A stretch of 64,000 nt of DNA from Burkholderiaceae bacterium (GCA_022843955.1 JALHMQ010000004.1:303919-367918); one strand, 5' to 3'; numbered from the stretch's first letter, positions 14,505 to 26,672 are shown. Numbers and translations: made by a program. Notes: generated by a model not told the origin, from the sequence alone.

Positions 14505-16736
14505 TCACTGAAGCGGCCAGTCGATTCCCGCCAGAAAGCTGCGCCCCGGCCCCGGCTCGAAGAAGCGACGGTTGCCTTCATTGACGATCACCGAACCGGC
14601 GTAGCGACGATCAAGCAGGTTATCAACGCGCGCAAACAGTCGCGGCCGGCTGCCGGCCAGCTCGACCGTGCGGGCGATCGCGAGGCTGACCACGCCGTAG
14701 GACGGCGCGCGGTCGGTGTTGCGGTCATCGACGAACAAGGCCGACTGCAACCGCCAGTCCAGCGTGAGATCGCTCGCGCCGAAGCGGTGGCGCAGTTGAG
14801 TAAACAACGTGCGCTCAGGCACGCCGGGCAGCCGGTTGTCCGCCGCCACCGGCAGCGTGGGGGTCACGCAGGGCGGCGGCCCGCAGGTGAGAAACGCCGT
14901 GTCGAATCGAGCCCGCAGCACCGCGGCGGACACCAGCAGCGACGAGCGCGGCGCGACCTGCCAGTCAACCGCGGCTTCCACGCCGTCGCGCCGCGTGCGC
15001 GCGGCATTGGCGAAGGCCGAGCGACCGCCGGCATTGGTCCGTACCACGATGTCATCGGTGGTGCGCACTGAGAACACCGCAACGTTGGCGCGCAGTGGGC
15101 CGGCGGCGGCCTTGGCGCCGAGTTCGATGTTGTTGCTGCGCGCGGCACGCAGATCGCGGTTGAAGCCGGCGCTGCCGTCAGCGCGATAGGCCAGCTCGTT
15201 CAGAGTGGGCGTTTCGAAGCCGCGTCCGTAGCTGGCATAGACGCTGGTGGTCGGTGTGGGTCGGAACACGACGCCGGCCGTGGGATTGAGCGCCGAGTAG
15301 TTGGCGTCGCCGGAGTCGTCGAGGTTGTTGCCGACAATGAACAGATCGGTCGAGCGGAACTTGACCTGCGCGCGGCGCACGCCAGCGTGAAGTCGCCAAC
15401 GCTCGCCCAGACGTGCCTCGGCCTGCAAGTAGGGATCGAGGGTTTCGATGCGGTTGCGCTCGTCGCGGCGCGGCGCGCCTTGCACGCCCAGTACCTGGCT
15501 CGACCCGGTCCCGGTGTAGTTCTCGAAGCCGCGGCGATCTTCGTCAAGGCGCTCCGCGGTCAGGCCGACGTGGGCGGTCACCGCGCCGGCCTCGACGGAC
15601 GCGCGCAGATCTGCGCCGCCGAAGCTGCGATCGAAGTCGATCACCCCGCCCGGGTGATTTTCGGTTGCTTGCGTGGCAGTCGGGATCGACTGGTACTGCG
15701 TGACGCCGCGCTTGCCCACCCAAAGCGCGGTGGTGAGCGTGGTGTTGGGCGCCAGCGCGGACTGCAGTTCGGCACCCAGCGTGCTCTGCCGCGTGCTCTT
15801 GCGCGTGTTGAACTGCAGCGCGACCGGTGAGGCCTGCGACGGATCGTCCTGCCACTGCGCCCGCGTCAGGCCCAGCGGGTCCTGCGCGTCCGGCATGGCC
15901 AGCGAGTTGAGAGACAGCCGGACCCGGCCCAGCGGCGAGTCGAGGAACGCAACGCGCAGGTTCAAGGTATCGCGCTGCGCGCGGCTGTGGGCGCGCGCGC
16001 CGTCGGTCTCGAAACGGCCGGTGTCGAGCGAGAAGGCGTAGGGGTCGACGCCGCCGCGCGCGCTCAGGCCGGCGCGCCAGGTGCCATCGCTGCCTGCAGC
16101 GCCGTGCAGCTCGAACCGCGACTCCTGCGGCTTGAGCGTGGTGGTCAGCGCGATCACTCCACCCGAAGAGTTGCCATACAGCGCAGAGAACGGTCCGCGC
16201 AGCACCTCGATCCGCTCGGCCAGGTTGAGCGGGAAGTGCGAGACCTGGCCCTGGCCGTCGGGAAAGGTGGCCGGCACGCCATCGACGTACAGACGCACGC
16301 CGCGCACACCGAAACTGGCACGACTGCCAAAGCCACGGATCGAGATCTGCAAATCCTGGGCGTAGTTCTGCCGGTTGAGGACAACGATGCCAGGCACACG
16401 CTGCAGCGACTCGGACAGGTTGACGCGCAGCTGCCCATCGCGGATCTGCTCACCGTCGATGAGGTCGACGGCGGCGGGAACATCGAGTTGCAGGCGCTCG
16501 CTGCGCGTGGCGGTAACGACGACCGGTTCGAGCGTCGTCTGGGCCTGCGCCACACCGGCGCTCAGGATGAGCGACATCGCGGCCGCGTTGCGCGCGGCGG
16601 CAAACGCGCGCGCCTTGCAAGCGCAGTGCCTGCAACGTTCCGTCGTCGGGGACCAACGACAACCGATGCGGGGTAGCCGAAGAACTTGCGGCAACCGTTG
16701 CCATAGCTTGACCAAATCTGACCGCTCGGCGGGCAT
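14505..16736 (-). CDS. TonB-dependent outer-membrane receptor
   Basis: About 743 residues. After a signal segment (AAAMSLILSAGVAQA) comes a TonB box-like LEPVVVTATR. The plug domain follows (IRDGQLRVNLSESLQRVPGI, QDLQISIRGFGSRASFGVRG, RIEVLRGPFSALYGNSSGG), then the barrel with the LFARVDNLLDRRYAGSV segment typical of these receptors. It should import a siderophore, cobalamin or another ligand with TonB energy; the sequence does not tell which. I chose the ATG at 16736 because AGGGAAGG stands about eight bases upstream; the frame extends to 16778, where it would overlap the divergent gene. The n-region remains unusually long and Cys rich. Confidence 0.88.
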   Translation of the reverse strand: MPAERSDLVKLWQRLPQVLRLPRIGCRWSPTTERCRHCACKARAFAAARNAAAMSLILSAGVAQAQTTLEPVVVTATRSERLQLDVPAAVDLIDGEQIRDGQLRVNLSESLQRVPGIVVLNRQNYAQDLQISIRGFGSRASFGVRGVRLYVDGVPATFPDGQGQVSHFPLNLAERIEVLRGPFSALYGNSSGGVIALTTTLKPQESRFELHGAAGSDGTWRAGLSARGGVDPYAFSLDTGRFETDGARAHSRAQRDTLNLRVAFLDSPLGRVRLSLNSLAMPDAQDPLGLTRAQWQDDPSQASPVALQFNTRKSTRQSTLGAELQSALAPNTTLTTALWVGKRGVTQYQSIPTATQATENHPGGVIDFDRSFGGADLRASVEAGAVTAHVGLTAERLDEDRRGFENYTGTGSSQVLGVQGAPRRDERNRIETLDPYLQAEARLGERWRLHAGVRRAQVKFRSTDLFIVGNNLDDSGDANYSALNPTAGVVFRPTPTTSVYASYGRGFETPTLNELAYRADGSAGFNRDLRAARSNNIELGAKAAAGPLRANVAVFSVRTTDDIVVRTNAGGRSAFANAARTRRDGVEAAVDWQVAPRSSLLVSAAVLRARFDTAFLTCGPPPCVTPTLPVAADNRLPGVPERTLFTQLRHRFGASDLTLDWRLQSALFVDDRNTDRAPSYGVVSLAIARTVELAGSRPRLFARVDNLLDRRYAGSVIVNEGNRRFFEPGPGRSFLAGIDWPLQ

Positions 16737-16769
16737 GCAATCAACCTTCCCTGCAACGAAACGCACGAC

Positions 16770-17636
16770 GTGACACATCTTGGTCCGATCAGAAGTTCTG
16801 TGAGCCGACTCGCCTTAGGCCTCGCACGGCAGCTTATCGCCAGTCTTGTGCTGGCGGCCGTCGCCCAGGGCGCGACGGCGCAGTTCGATCGTCCTGCATT
16901 GTCGTCCGCCCCGGTGCCGCTGGAGATCAAGCCTGATGGCAAATGGCGCGGCCTGTTGGGCGCCGGGTTGACCGCGACTAGCGGGAACACGCGGTCGATC
17001 GGGCTGAACCTGCTCGGCGATGCGGTACGCGCGACGGACTCGTCGCGGCTGTCACTGTCGTCGCAGGTGCTGTACGGCGAGAGCGTGATCGACGGCGAAC
17101 GCACGCGGACCGCCGATCAGTGGCGTGCCGGTGCGCGCCACGACTTGAGCGGACCGGACGCGCCGTTGTACTTCTTCACCAACGGCGGCGCCGAACGCGA
17201 TCCGCTGCGGCAACTGGCATTGCGCGCTGTCGCCGGCGCAGGTCTGGGCTACCGCAACGTGCGCGGCCCGGACGATCGCTTTGAGGTGTTCGGCGGCCTG
17301 GGGTGGCGCAGCGACCGCTTCACCGGACCGGGCAGCAACATCAACGGCGAGCTGCGCACGCGCTACGACACGGCGGAACTGCAGATCGGCGAAGAGTCAT
17401 CGCATCGCTTGAGCGACAACACCACCTGGCGCCAGCGCGTCACGCTGTTTCCGAACCTGCGCAAGGCAGGCGAACTACGCGCGGTATTCGAGTCGGTGCT
17501 GAGCGTGTCGATGTCGCGCAACCTGGTCCTCACGGTGAGCCTGTCCGACCGCTACGACACGCAGGCGACCGCGCCGGTGCAGCGCAACGACGTGCTGTTT
17601 TACACCGGTATCAATCTGCGCGTAGGCGCCAGGTAG
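16770..17636 (+). CDS. DUF481-family outer-membrane protein
   Basis: This 288-residue protein has a signal peptide (LIASLVLAAVAQGATAQ). The body is typical of DUF481/YdiY: WRGLLGAGLTATSGNTRSIG, alternating beta strands ending in aromatic residues, and the late LFPNLRKAGELRAVFESVLS and VLTVSLSDRYDTQ strands. Such proteins are predicted outer-membrane barrels of unknown role. It is transcribed away from the TonB receptor gene with about 30 bases between the starts, so the promoters must overlap the coding ends. Confidence 0.82.
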   Translation: MTHLGPIRSSVSRLALGLARQLIASLVLAAVAQGATAQFDRPALSSAPVPLEIKPDGKWRGLLGAGLTATSGNTRSIGLNLLGDAVRATDSSRLSLSSQVLYGESVIDGERTRTADQWRAGARHDLSGPDAPLYFFTNGGAERDPLRQLALRAVAGAGLGYRNVRGPDDRFEVFGGLGWRSDRFTGPGSNINGELRTRYDTAELQIGEESSHRLSDNTTWRQRVTLFPNLRKAGELRAVFESVLSVSMSRNLVLTVSLSDRYDTQATAPVQRNDVLFYTGINLRVGAR

Positions 17637-17663
17637 CCGTGCCCATGCTCGCCTGCGCGCGCC

Positions 17664-17996
17664 TTACTCCGGTACCGTGGCCTCGACCTTGATCGCGCTG
17701 TAGTAGGCGGCCAGATCGCGGATGTCCTGATCGCTCAGGGTCTTCACCGCCACCGACATCATCTCGTTCCTGCGCTCGCCGCTGCGGAATGCGCGCAGCG
17801 CACGCTCGATGTAGGGCGCCGGATGGCCGGCGATGTTGGGCGCGTCGGGCAGGCGCGACAAGCCGTCCATGCCGTGACAGGTCTGGCAGGCGATCGCCTT
17901 GCGCTGCCCGGCCTTGACGTCCTGCGCGTGCGCCGAGGCGGCGAGCACAGACGCCGCCGCGGCGAGCGCGGCGGCGCATTGGTGCAGGCGTCGCAT
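17664..17996 (-). CDS. Periplasmic monohaem cytochrome c
   Basis: This 110-residue protein has a signal peptide (AAALAAAASVLAASAHA, cut near residue 24) and one haem site, CQTCHG. The context HGMDGLSRLPDAPNIAGHPA is typical of class I cytochromes of the c553/c4 type. MMSVAVKTLSDQDIRDLAAYYS supplies the likely Met ligand and C-terminal helix. Its ATG overlaps the TGA of the sugar-dehydrogenase-like gene by one base (TGATG), so the two are co-translated. It is the obvious electron acceptor for that enzyme. Confidence 0.9.
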   Translation of the reverse strand: MRRLHQCAAALAAAASVLAASAHAQDVKAGQRKAIACQTCHGMDGLSRLPDAPNIAGHPAPYIERALRAFRSGERRNEMMSVAVKTLSDQDIRDLAAYYSAIKVEATVPE

Positions 17997-19261
17997 CAGG
18001 GCTGGTACGAGATGCGGTAGATCGCGCCGGCGAAGTCGTCCGACACCAGCAGCGAGCCGTCGTGCAGGACGGCCACGTCGACCGGGCGACCGCGATAGAT
18101 GTTCTTGTCGCCGTCGAGCCAGCCTTCGGCGAACACCTCGGTCTTGTCGGCGCTGCCGTCGGCCTTCAGCGAGGTGAACATGACGCGCGCGCCGATCGGC
18201 TTGGTGCGGTTCCACGAGCCGTGCTGGGCCGAGAAGATGCCGCCCTGGTACTTCGCCGGGAACTGCTTGGCGTTGTAGAAGGCCATGCCGAGATCGGCGG
18301 CGTGCGCCACCATCTCCACCTGCGGGCCGACCATGTTGGGCGGCAGCGCGTCCTTGTCGTAGCCATGGTCGGTGTGTCGCACTTTGTGCCCGCCGAGCCA
18401 GGGGAAGCCGAAGTGCTGACCGGGCTTGGTGGCGCGGTTCAGTTCACCCGGCGGGATGTCGTCGCCCATGCCGTCGACCTGATTGTCGGTAAACCACAGC
18501 GTCTTGTCCTTCGGGTTGAAGTCCATCCCGACCGAGTTGCGGATGCCGCGCGCAAAGACCTCGCGCTTGGTGCCGTCGAACGCGTTCATGCGCACGATGC
18601 CGCCAATGCCGAGTTCGTCGAAAAGCTTGAGCTTGTCGCGCGGCTGCACGTTGAACGGCTGGCCCATGGTGATGTAGAGCATGCCGTCCGGACCGATGCG
18701 GCAGGTGCGGGCGCCGTGGTTGAAGCTCTCTTCCTCGACCGGGATCAGCTTGCCTTGCGGCACCACCTCGATCACCGCGACGTCCGGGCCTTCGTAGAAG
18801 AACTCGGCAGCGGGGAAGTTGAGCACGCGGTTGTGCTCGGCCACGATCAGGAAGCCGTTGGGAGTCCAGCACAGGCCATTGGGGACATTGAACTTCAGGC
18901 TCGGCGCGAACGGCTTCACTTCGTCGGCCACGTAGTCGCTGTTGCGGTCGGTGACCGCCCAGACCGTGGTCTTGCGGGTGCCGACGAACAGCATGTTGGT
19001 GCTCGGGGCGATCGCCATGTGGCGCGCGTCCGGCACGATCGCGTACAGCTCGATCTTGAAGCCGGCCGGCATCTTGATGTTGCGCAGATTGTTGCGAATC
19101 GCGTCGGCATTGCGACCCGACTGCGGTACCGGCGGAATGTTCAAATCCGTGCCCGACACCTTGAACTGCTTGAGCTTCTCGATGTTTTGCTGAGCCTCGA
19201 TCGCTGGCGACGCGAACGCCATCGTCACCGCGAGCGCGGTAGCGCTCAAAATCCGCTGCAT
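17996..19261 (-). CDS. PQQ-dependent sugar (sorbosone/glucose-type) dehydrogenase
   Basis: This 421-residue exported protein has a signal peptide (MQRILSATALAVTMAFASPA) and a six-bladed beta-propeller of the GDH/sorbosone dehydrogenase family. Visible are FKIELYAIVPDARHMAIAPS, GLCWTPNGFLIVAEHNRVL, FNHGARTCRIGPDGMLYITM, ARGIRNSVGMDFNPKDKTLW, FTDNQ and SAQHGSWNRTKPIG. The family oxidises sugars or similar alcohols in the periplasm with PQQ. The ATG at 19261 has GGAGA eight bases upstream; the frame to 19321 adds nothing. It is coupled to a cytochrome c directly downstream. The substrate is not predictable. Confidence 0.88.
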   Translation of the reverse strand: MQRILSATALAVTMAFASPAIEAQQNIEKLKQFKVSGTDLNIPPVPQSGRNADAIRNNLRNIKMPAGFKIELYAIVPDARHMAIAPSTNMLFVGTRKTTVWAVTDRNSDYVADEVKPFAPSLKFNVPNGLCWTPNGFLIVAEHNRVLNFPAAEFFYEGPDVAVIEVVPQGKLIPVEEESFNHGARTCRIGPDGMLYITMGQPFNVQPRDKLKLFDELGIGGIVRMNAFDGTKREVFARGIRNSVGMDFNPKDKTLWFTDNQVDGMGDDIPPGELNRATKPGQHFGFPWLGGHKVRHTDHGYDKDALPPNMVGPQVEMVAHAADLGMAFYNAKQFPAKYQGGIFSAQHGSWNRTKPIGARVMFTSLKADGSADKTEVFAEGWLDGDKNIYRGRPVDVAVLHDGSLLVSDDFAGAIYRISYQP

Positions 19262-19610
19262 GGTGGTCTCCTGATTTTGTTTTGGCGTCGGCAAACGCCG
19301 ACGTGCGGCGAGTCTATGCACGACAGCGTCACCTTATGCGTACGCTCGCGTGAATGGGTGACCGCGTCACCATCGAGCGCCCACACGGATAAGCGGGCTA
19401 TCCCTAAGCATCGAGTTGCACGCTCGTCGCGATGGGCGTTGACAGCAGCGCACCGTCCTCGACCGGATCAGTGCATCGGGAACAACGTCCGTCGCTCGGC
19501 GATCGCTGCCGGCGTGGCAGTCATTGCTCGAGGCGCAGCGCGCGTACCGGCGATGACTGGCAAGAAGAAGGGCAGCCGAAGCTGCCCCGTCGGCACCGTT
19601 GCGCAGCCGA
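19262..19610. other. Intergenic region with a 15-base palindrome
   Basis: No gene is supported between the dehydrogenase start and the end of atpC. A perfect odd palindrome GGTGACCGCGTCACC spans 19357-19371, roughly 100 bases upstream of the dehydrogenase ATG, and could be an operator for that gene. The right end holds the atpC terminator. Confidence 0.45.
19570..19587 (-). terminator. Terminator of the ATP synthase operon
   Basis: A stem gggcagc/gctgccc with a four-base loop lies 24 bases beyond the atpC stop. On the minus strand it is followed by CTTCTTCTTG, a moderate U-rich tract. Confidence 0.7.
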
Positions 19611-20027
19611 TTACTTGCGGCGCAGCTTCTTGATCGCGGCGAGCTGGGCGGCGAGTGCTGACATTTCGGCCTCCACCTTGGCGATCTCCAGGTCGCTGGA
19701 GGCATTCTTCTTCGCCTCCTCGGCGGCCTTCAGCGCCTCGCTTGCCTTGGCCTCGTCGAGATCCTTGGCGCGGATTGCGGTGTCGGCCAGCACGGTGACG
19801 ACGTTGGGCTGCACCTCGAGGATGCCGCCGGCGACGAACACCTGGTCTTCTTCATTGCTGCCGGGCTGCTTGATGCGGACCACGCCGGGCCGGATGCGCG
19901 TGATCAGCGGCGTGTGGCGTGGATAGATGCCGAGTTCGCCCGACTCACCGGGCAGGACGACGAACTCCGCCTCGCCGGAAAAGATCGACTCCTCGGCACT
20001 GACGACGTCTACTTGGATGGTGGCCAT
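19611..20027 (-). CDS. atpC: ATP synthase F1 epsilon subunit
   Basis: This 138-residue protein of the central stalk couples rotation to catalysis and restrains ATP hydrolysis. It begins with the beta-sandwich ([38 protein letters not shown]) and ends with the helical hairpin rich in Ala, Glu and Lys. Length and both domains are normal. It is last in the atpIBEFHAGDC operon and is followed by a terminator. Confidence 0.97.
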   Translation of the reverse strand: MATIQVDVVSAEESIFSGEAEFVVLPGESGELGIYPRHTPLITRIRPGVVRIKQPGSNEEDQVFVAGGILEVQPNVVTVLADTAIRAKDLDEAKASEALKAAEEAKKNASSDLEIAKVEAEMSALAAQLAAIKKLRRK

Positions 20028-20075
20028 CTGGGTTCCAGTAGGGAGCAGCGTGCTGCGCGCGCCGCCCCGGGTGCC

Positions 20076-21509
<1,434 letters not shown>

Positions 21510-21551
21510 TTAGCTCTCAGTATTCGAATTCGGTGGATGGCGGGCGCAGCA

Positions 21552-22433
21552 TCAGGCGATCGCCGCGGCGCCGCCGACGATCTCGCTGATCTCTTTGGTG
21601 ATGCCGGCCTGGCGCGTCTTGTTGTAGACGAGCTGCAGTTCCTCGATCAGCTTCTTGGCGTTGTCGGAGGCGGCCTTCATCGCCACCATCCGCGCGCTCT
21701 GCTCGCTGGCCATGTTCTCGGCCACCGACTGGTAGATGATCGCCTCGACGTAGCGGGTCATCAGCTCGTCGATCACGCGCTGCGGATCGGGCTCGTACAG
21801 ATAGTCCCAGCTGTAGGCGCGCTTTTCTTCCTCGCTCTGCTCCAGGCGCTCGGCCGACAGCGGCAGCAGCTGCTCGATCGTCGGCTCCTGCTTCATGGTG
21901 TTCACGAAGCGCGAGTAGGCGATGTAGACGGCGTCGAGCTTGCCTTCGGCATACGCGTCCAGCTGCAGCTTGACCGGGCCGATCAGCCTCTCCAGATGCG
22001 GCCGGTCACCCAACTGCACCACGTGCGAGACGATCCTCGCGTTCAGGCGCTGCAGGAAGCCAAAGCCCTTGTTGCCGACCGCAGTGGCCTGGAACTTCAC
22101 GCCGGTCGCCTCCCACTGCTTGACCTTCTGCAGCAGGGCGCGCTGGATGTTGGTGTTCAGGCCGCCGCACAAGCCCTTGTCGGTCGAGATCAGGATCAGA
22201 CCAACGTTGCGGATCTCGCTGCGCCGGACCACAAACGGGTGCTTGTACTCGGGGTTGGCACCGGCCAGGTGGGCGACGATGTTGCGGATCTTGTCGCCAT
22301 AGGGCCGCGAATGGCGCATCCGTTCCTGCGCCTTGCGCATCTTGGACGCAGCGACCATTTCCATCGCCTTGGTGATCTTGCGCGTGTTCTGCACGCTCTT
22401 GATCTTGACGCGTATCTCTTTGGTGCTCGGCAT
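21552..22433 (-). CDS. atpG: ATP synthase F1 gamma subunit
   Basis: This 293-residue rotor shaft protein has the conserved N-terminal helix ([20 protein letters not shown]), the [14 protein letters not shown] segment and the C-terminal helix ending near [19 protein letters not shown]. Length is normal and no anomalies are seen. It is co-transcribed with atpA upstream and atpD downstream. Confidence 0.98.
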   Translation of the reverse strand: MPSTKEIRVKIKSVQNTRKITKAMEMVAASKMRKAQERMRHSRPYGDKIRNIVAHLAGANPEYKHPFVVRRSEIRNVGLILISTDKGLCGGLNTNIQRALLQKVKQWEATGVKFQATAVGNKGFGFLQRLNARIVSHVVQLGDRPHLERLIGPVKLQLDAYAEGKLDAVYIAYSRFVNTMKQEPTIEQLLPLSAERLEQSEEEKRAYSWDYLYEPDPQRVIDELMTRYVEAIIYQSVAENMASEQSARMVAMKAASDNAKKLIEELQLVYNKTRQAGITKEISEIVGGAAAIA

Positions 22434-22459
22434 GAGCGTTCTCCGTCAGACGCAGCGAC

Positions 22460-24001
22460 TCAGTACGCGCCGGTCTTCTTGAACTCGCCGATAGCTGCCG
22501 TCAGCGCCGCCTCGTCGTCCTTCGACATGTCCTTGTTCGACTCGATGCGATCGACCAGCGCGCCATGCTTGTTCTTGAGGAACTCGCGCAGCGCCTTCTC
22601 GGCACCCAGCGCCTTTTTCACCTCGACATCGTCAAAGTGGCCGTTGTTCACCGCGAACAACAGCACCGCCTGCTCCCACACCTGCAGCGGCTGATACTGC
22701 GGCTGCTTCATCAGCTCGGTGACCATGCGGCCGCGCTCGAGCTGCTTGCGGGTGGCGTCATCCAGATCGGAGGCGAACTGCGCAAATGCTGCCAGCTCGC
22801 GGTACTGCGCCAACGCCAGACGCACGCCGCCGCCCAGCTTCTTGATGACCTTGGTCTGCGCCGCGCCGCCGACGCGCGACACCGAGATGCCGGCGTTGAT
22901 GGCGGGGCGGATGCCGGCGTTGAACAGGTCGGTCTCGAGGAAGATCTGGCCATCGGTAATCGAGATGACGTTGGTCGGCACGAACGCGGTGACGTCGCCG
23001 GCTTGCGTCTCGATGATCGGCAACGCCGTCAGCGAGCCGGTCTTGCCCTTGACCGCACCGTTGGTGAACTTCTCGACGTATTCCTCGTTCACGCGCGCGG
23101 CGCGCTCGAGCAGACGGCTGTGCAGGTAGAACACGTCGCCCGGATACGCCTCGCGGCCCGGCGGACGGCGCAGCAGCAGCGACACCTGGCGATAGGCCCA
23201 CGCCTGCTTGGTGAGGTCGTCATAGATGATCAGCGCGTCCTGGCCGCGATCGCGGAAGTACTCGCCCATCGTGCAGCCGGAGTACGGCGCGATGTACTGC
23301 ATGGCGGCCGACTCGGAGGCCGACGCGGCAACGATGATCGTGTAGGCGAGCGCGCCGGTTTCTTCCAGCTTGCGCACCACGTTGGCGATCGTCGAGGCCT
23401 TCTGCCCGATCGCGACATACACGCAGATCAGGTCCTTGCCCTTCTGGTTGATGATGGTATCCACCGCCACCGCCGTCTTGCCGGTCTGGCGGTCACCGAT
23501 GATCAGCTCGCGCTGGCCGCGCCCGACCGGCACCATGGCGTCGATCGCCTTGAGCCCGGTCTGCACCGGCTGCGACACCGACTTGCGGTCGATCACGCCC
23601 GGCGCCACCTTCTCGATGACGTCGGTCATCTTGGCGTTGATCGGACCCTTGCCGTCGATCGGCTGGCCGAGCGAGTTCACCACGCGGCCGATAAGTTCCG
23701 GGCCGACCGGCACTTCCAGAATGCGGCCCGTCGCCTTGACCGTGTCGCCCTCGGAAATGTGCTCGTAGGCGCCCAGCACCACCGAGCCGACCGAGTCGCG
23801 CTCGAGGTTCAGCGCCAGGCCGAACGTGTTGCCGGGGAACTCCAGCATCTCGCCCTGCATGACATCGGACAGGCCGTGCACGCGGCAGATGCCGTCGGTC
23901 ACCGACACCACCGTGCCCTGGGTGCGGATGTCGGCGGAAACGCCCATTCCCTGGATGCGGCTCTTCAGCAGTTCGCTGATTTCGGAAGGATTGAGTTGCA
24001 T
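22460..24001 (-). CDS. atpA: ATP synthase F1 alpha subunit
   Basis: This 513-residue non-catalytic nucleotide-binding subunit has Walker A GDRQTGKT, the [17 protein letters not shown]alker B region, and the [17 protein letters not shown] signature with the arginine finger. The ATG at 24001 ([16 protein letters not shown]) has AGGAG eight bases upstream; an in-frame TTG at 24007 would lack that spacing. Order and length are standard. Confidence 0.98.
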   Translation of the reverse strand: MQLNPSEISELLKSRIQGMGVSADIRTQGTVVSVTDGICRVHGLSDVMQGEMLEFPGNTFGLALNLERDSVGSVVLGAYEHISEGDTVKATGRILEVPVGPELIGRVVNSLGQPIDGKGPINAKMTDVIEKVAPGVIDRKSVSQPVQTGLKAIDAMVPVGRGQRELIIGDRQTGKTAVAVDTIINQKGKDLICVYVAIGQKASTIANVVRKLEETGALAYTIIVAASASESAAMQYIAPYSGCTMGEYFRDRGQDALIIYDDLTKQAWAYRQVSLLLRRPPGREAYPGDVFYLHSRLLERAARVNEEYVEKFTNGAVKGKTGSLTALPIIETQAGDVTAFVPTNVISITDGQIFLETDLFNAGIRPAINAGISVSRVGGAAQTKVIKKLGGGVRLALAQYRELAAFAQFASDLDDATRKQLERGRMVTELMKQPQYQPLQVWEQAVLLFAVNNGHFDDVEVKKALGAEKALREFLKNKHGALVDRIESNKDMSKDDEAALTAAIGEFKKTGAY

Positions 24002-24038
24002 CTGCAAACTCCTTGATTCGAATCTGTGAGCGGCGAGA

Positions 24039-24590
24039 TCAGGCGGCGGTCAACGCCGCTTGCATCTGCGCCAGGCGCGTCTTCACCGAAGTGTCGAGCA
24101 CGTGGTCACCGACAGTGATGCGGACGCCGCCGATCAGGCCGGCATCGACGCGCACCTCGGGTTTCAATTTGAGACCGAACTTCTTGACCAGCGCGGCCAG
24201 CAGATCGTCGACCTGCGCCTGCGCCATGGGAAAGGCGCTTTCGATCAAGCAGTCGGCCACGCCTTCCGACTCGTTCTTCAGGGCACGGTACTGGCGCGCA
24301 ACTTCGGGCAGCGCGGCCAGCCGGTCGTTCTCGATCAACATGCGAAGGAAGTTGGCGCCGTCGCCCTTGCCTTCCGCCGGCAGCGGCGATTTCATCAGGC
24401 TGGTCAGCAGATGGAACACCTGACCGTCGCCAAGCTTCGGATCAGCCACCAGCTCGGCCACCTGTGGATGCCGAATCAGGCTCGCCAGTTCGTTGGTCAC
24501 GCCGACCCAGGCATCGAGCGATCCGCTCGCCTTGGCGGCAGAGAACAGCGCTTCGGCATAAGGCCGCGCAATGGTCGACAGTTCAGCCAT
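24039..24590 (-). CDS. atpH: ATP synthase F1 delta subunit
   Basis: This 183-residue peripheral-stalk protein joins F1 to the b dimer. It starts with the conserved [19 protein letters not shown] and ends with the small beta domain, where [20 protein letters not shown] is typical. It lies ten bases after atpF. No anomalies are seen. Confidence 0.96.
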   Translation of the reverse strand: MAELSTIARPYAEALFSAAKASGSLDAWVGVTNELASLIRHPQVAELVADPKLGDGQVFHLLTSLMKSPLPAEGKGDGANFLRMLIENDRLAALPEVARQYRALKNESEGVADCLIESAFPMAQAQVDDLLAALVKKFGLKLKPEVRVDAGLIGGVRITVGDHVLDTSVKTRLAQMQAALTAA

Positions 24591-24599
24591 GGCGCGCTC

Positions 24600-25070
24600 C
24601 TACAGCCGAGCCTTGAGCTGACCCAGAAGATCGGCGTGAACCTGCTGGTTCACTTCCTTCTTGAGAATCTGCTCGGCGCCGGCGATCGCCAGCGCGGCCA
24701 CCTGATCGCGCAGGGCGTTCTTGGCCCGCGCCATCTCCTGCTCGGCATCGGACTTGGCCTGCGCCAGGATGCGCGCGCGTTCGCTTTCGGCATCCTTGCG
24801 GGCCTGCTCGATGATCGCAGCCGCCTGCTTCTCCGCCTCGGCCGCACGCAGCTGGCCGGACGAGCGCGCTGACGCCTCGAGTTGCGCGATCTTCTTCTGC
24901 GCATCGTCCAGGCTGCGCGTGCCGCGCTCGGCGGCGGCTAGGCCGTCGGCAATCTTCTTCTGGCGCTCTTCGAGCGCCTTGATCAGCGGCGGCCAGATGA
25001 ACTTCATCGTCACCCAGGCGCCGATGAAGAAAACCGCCATCTGAAAGAACAGCGTGGCGTTGATGTTCAT
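24600..25070 (-). CDS. atpF: ATP synthase Fo b subunit
   Basis: This 156-residue protein has one N-terminal membrane helix ([20 protein letters not shown]) and then a long charged coiled coil from about residue 35 to the C-terminus. It forms the peripheral stalk dimer that holds F1 to Fo. Length is typical of the short proteobacterial b subunit. It lies between atpE and atpH. Confidence 0.96.
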   Translation of the reverse strand: MNINATLFFQMAVFFIGAWVTMKFIWPPLIKALEERQKKIADGLAAAERGTRSLDDAQKKIAQLEASARSSGQLRAAEAEKQAAAIIEQARKDAESERARILAQAKSDAEQEMARAKNALRDQVAALAIAGAEQILKKEVNQQVHADLLGQLKARL

Positions 25071-25142
25071 GGATGCAACCGGCCCGGCTTGTCGCCGGAC
25101 CGCCCTTCGCAGCGGTTGATCGGGATGGCCGACGAACCGGCC

Positions 25143-25397
<255 letters not shown>

Positions 25398-25454
25398 CTA
25401 GGTTCGAGAAAGAGGAGAAACAAAAAGGGGTTGGATTGGCCAGCGGCAGCGACG

Positions 25455-26282
25455 TCAGTGGCCTTCGTGCGCCTGGCCGATGTAGACCATCGTCAGCATC
25501 ATGAAGATGAAGGCCTGCAGGATCACGATCAGGATATGGAACAACCACCAGGCGGTGCCGGCGATCACGTGACCGAGTGCCATCAACATGCCGCTGCCGG
25601 TGAACGCGAAGAAGCCGCCCATCAGCGCGATCAGGAAGAACAGCAACTCGCCTGCATACATGTTGCCGAACAGCCGCATGCCCAGCGAAACCATCTTGGC
25701 GAGATACTCGATCAGGTTCAGGCCGAAGTTCGGCAGCCACAGCGCCGGATGGCCGCCGAACGGCGCGGTGAACAGCTCGTGCACCCAACCGCCCAGGCCC
25801 TTGACCTTGATGCCGTAGTAGATCATCAGCACCAAGACGCCGAGCGACATGCCGATGGTGCCGTTCAGATCCGCGGTGGGCAGCGGACGCAGGTAGTTGA
25901 TGCCGACCGCGAGCGCGATCGCCGGGAACAGATCCACCGGGATCAAGTCGATCGCGTTCATGAAGATGATCCACACGAACACGGTCAATGCGAGCGGCGC
26001 GATGAAGCTGCGATCACCGTGGACGATGGACTTGCTCTGCTCCTCGACCATCTCGACCAGCAATTCGATGGCGGCCTGGAACTTGGTCGGCACGCCCGAG
26101 GTGGCACGCTTGGCGGCGCCGCGCAGCATCCACAGCGTGAGCAGCAGGCAGGCGACCGAAAAGAAGATGGTGTCAACGTTGAACACCGAGAAGTCGACGA
26201 TGAAGCCTTGCTTGGCCGTCGACAGGTGCGTCAGGTGATGGACGATGTATTCGGTGGCGGTCGGCGCTTCGCTGCTGGCCAT
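25455..26282 (-). CDS. atpB: ATP synthase Fo a subunit
   Basis: This 275-residue multi-pass protein contains the proton half-channels. The essential Arg is in the helix [20 protein letters not shown]. Other conserved segments are [10 protein letters not shown] and the C-terminal [19 protein letters not shown]. It lies between atpI and atpE in the standard order. Confidence 0.97.
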   Translation of the reverse strand: MASSEAPTATEYIVHHLTHLSTAKQGFIVDFSVFNVDTIFFSVACLLLTLWMLRGAAKRATSGVPTKFQAAIELLVEMVEEQSKSIVHGDRSFIAPLALTVFVWIIFMNAIDLIPVDLFPAIALAVGINYLRPLPTADLNGTIGMSLGVLVLMIYYGIKVKGLGGWVHELFTAPFGGHPALWLPNFGLNLIEYLAKMVSLGMRLFGNMYAGELLFFLIALMGGFFAFTGSGMLMALGHVIAGTAWWLFHILIVILQAFIFMMLTMVYIGQAHEGH

Positions 26283-26312
26283 TTTCTTCGGTCCGTTTGC
26301 TTCGGTCTGCGC

Positions 26313-26672
26313 TCAGCGGATGAGCAGGGCGATCAGGTAGCTCTTCAGTGCGGCGATGACTGCAACGATCAGCGCCAGCCAAACAACGTCTTGCCAGAGC
26401 CAGGCGATCAGCACCAGCAGTGCGACCGTCGAGCCGATCTTGACGAACTCGCCCACGAAAAAAACCGCCATGTCGCTCCCCTGCGGGCGCCGCGCGGCCA
26501 TGCTCAGACGCAGGGCAAACAAGGCGTTGGGGACGAAACACGCCACCCCCCCGAGCAGCGCGGACATCGCCGCGTTCACACCACCCAGCGGCCACGCAGC
26601 GAGCGCGACGATCAAGGTGGCGAGAATCTGCAGGCCGATGATCCGGAACATGACCGCTTTCCGGACCGGCAT
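26313..26672 (-). CDS. atpI: ATP synthase accessory subunit I
   Basis: About 119 residues with four hydrophobic helices, typical of AtpI, which helps assemble the c ring and may take part in magnesium uptake. Visible segments are LQILATLIVALAAWPLGGV, LLGGVACFVPNALFALRL and VGEFVKIGSTVALLVLIAWL. I chose the ATG at 26672 over an in-frame GTG at 26681. It is the first gene of the operon, about 100 bases downstream of a good sigma70 promoter. Confidence 0.9.
   Translation of the reverse strand: MPVRKAVMFRIIGLQILATLIVALAAWPLGGVNAAMSALLGGVACFVPNALFALRLSMAARRPQGSDMAVFFVGEFVKIGSTVALLVLIAWLWQDVVWLALIVAVIAALKSYLIALLIR

Noticed and set aside
18062..19633. 523-codon plus-strand open frame opposite the sugar dehydrogenase gene
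   Set aside because: Antisense of a well-supported gene with signal peptide and propeller motifs; composition is that of a shadow frame.
22565..24016. 483-codon plus-strand open frame opposite atpA
   Set aside because: Antisense shadow of atpA; low-complexity His/Arg/Gly/Leu composition and no motif.
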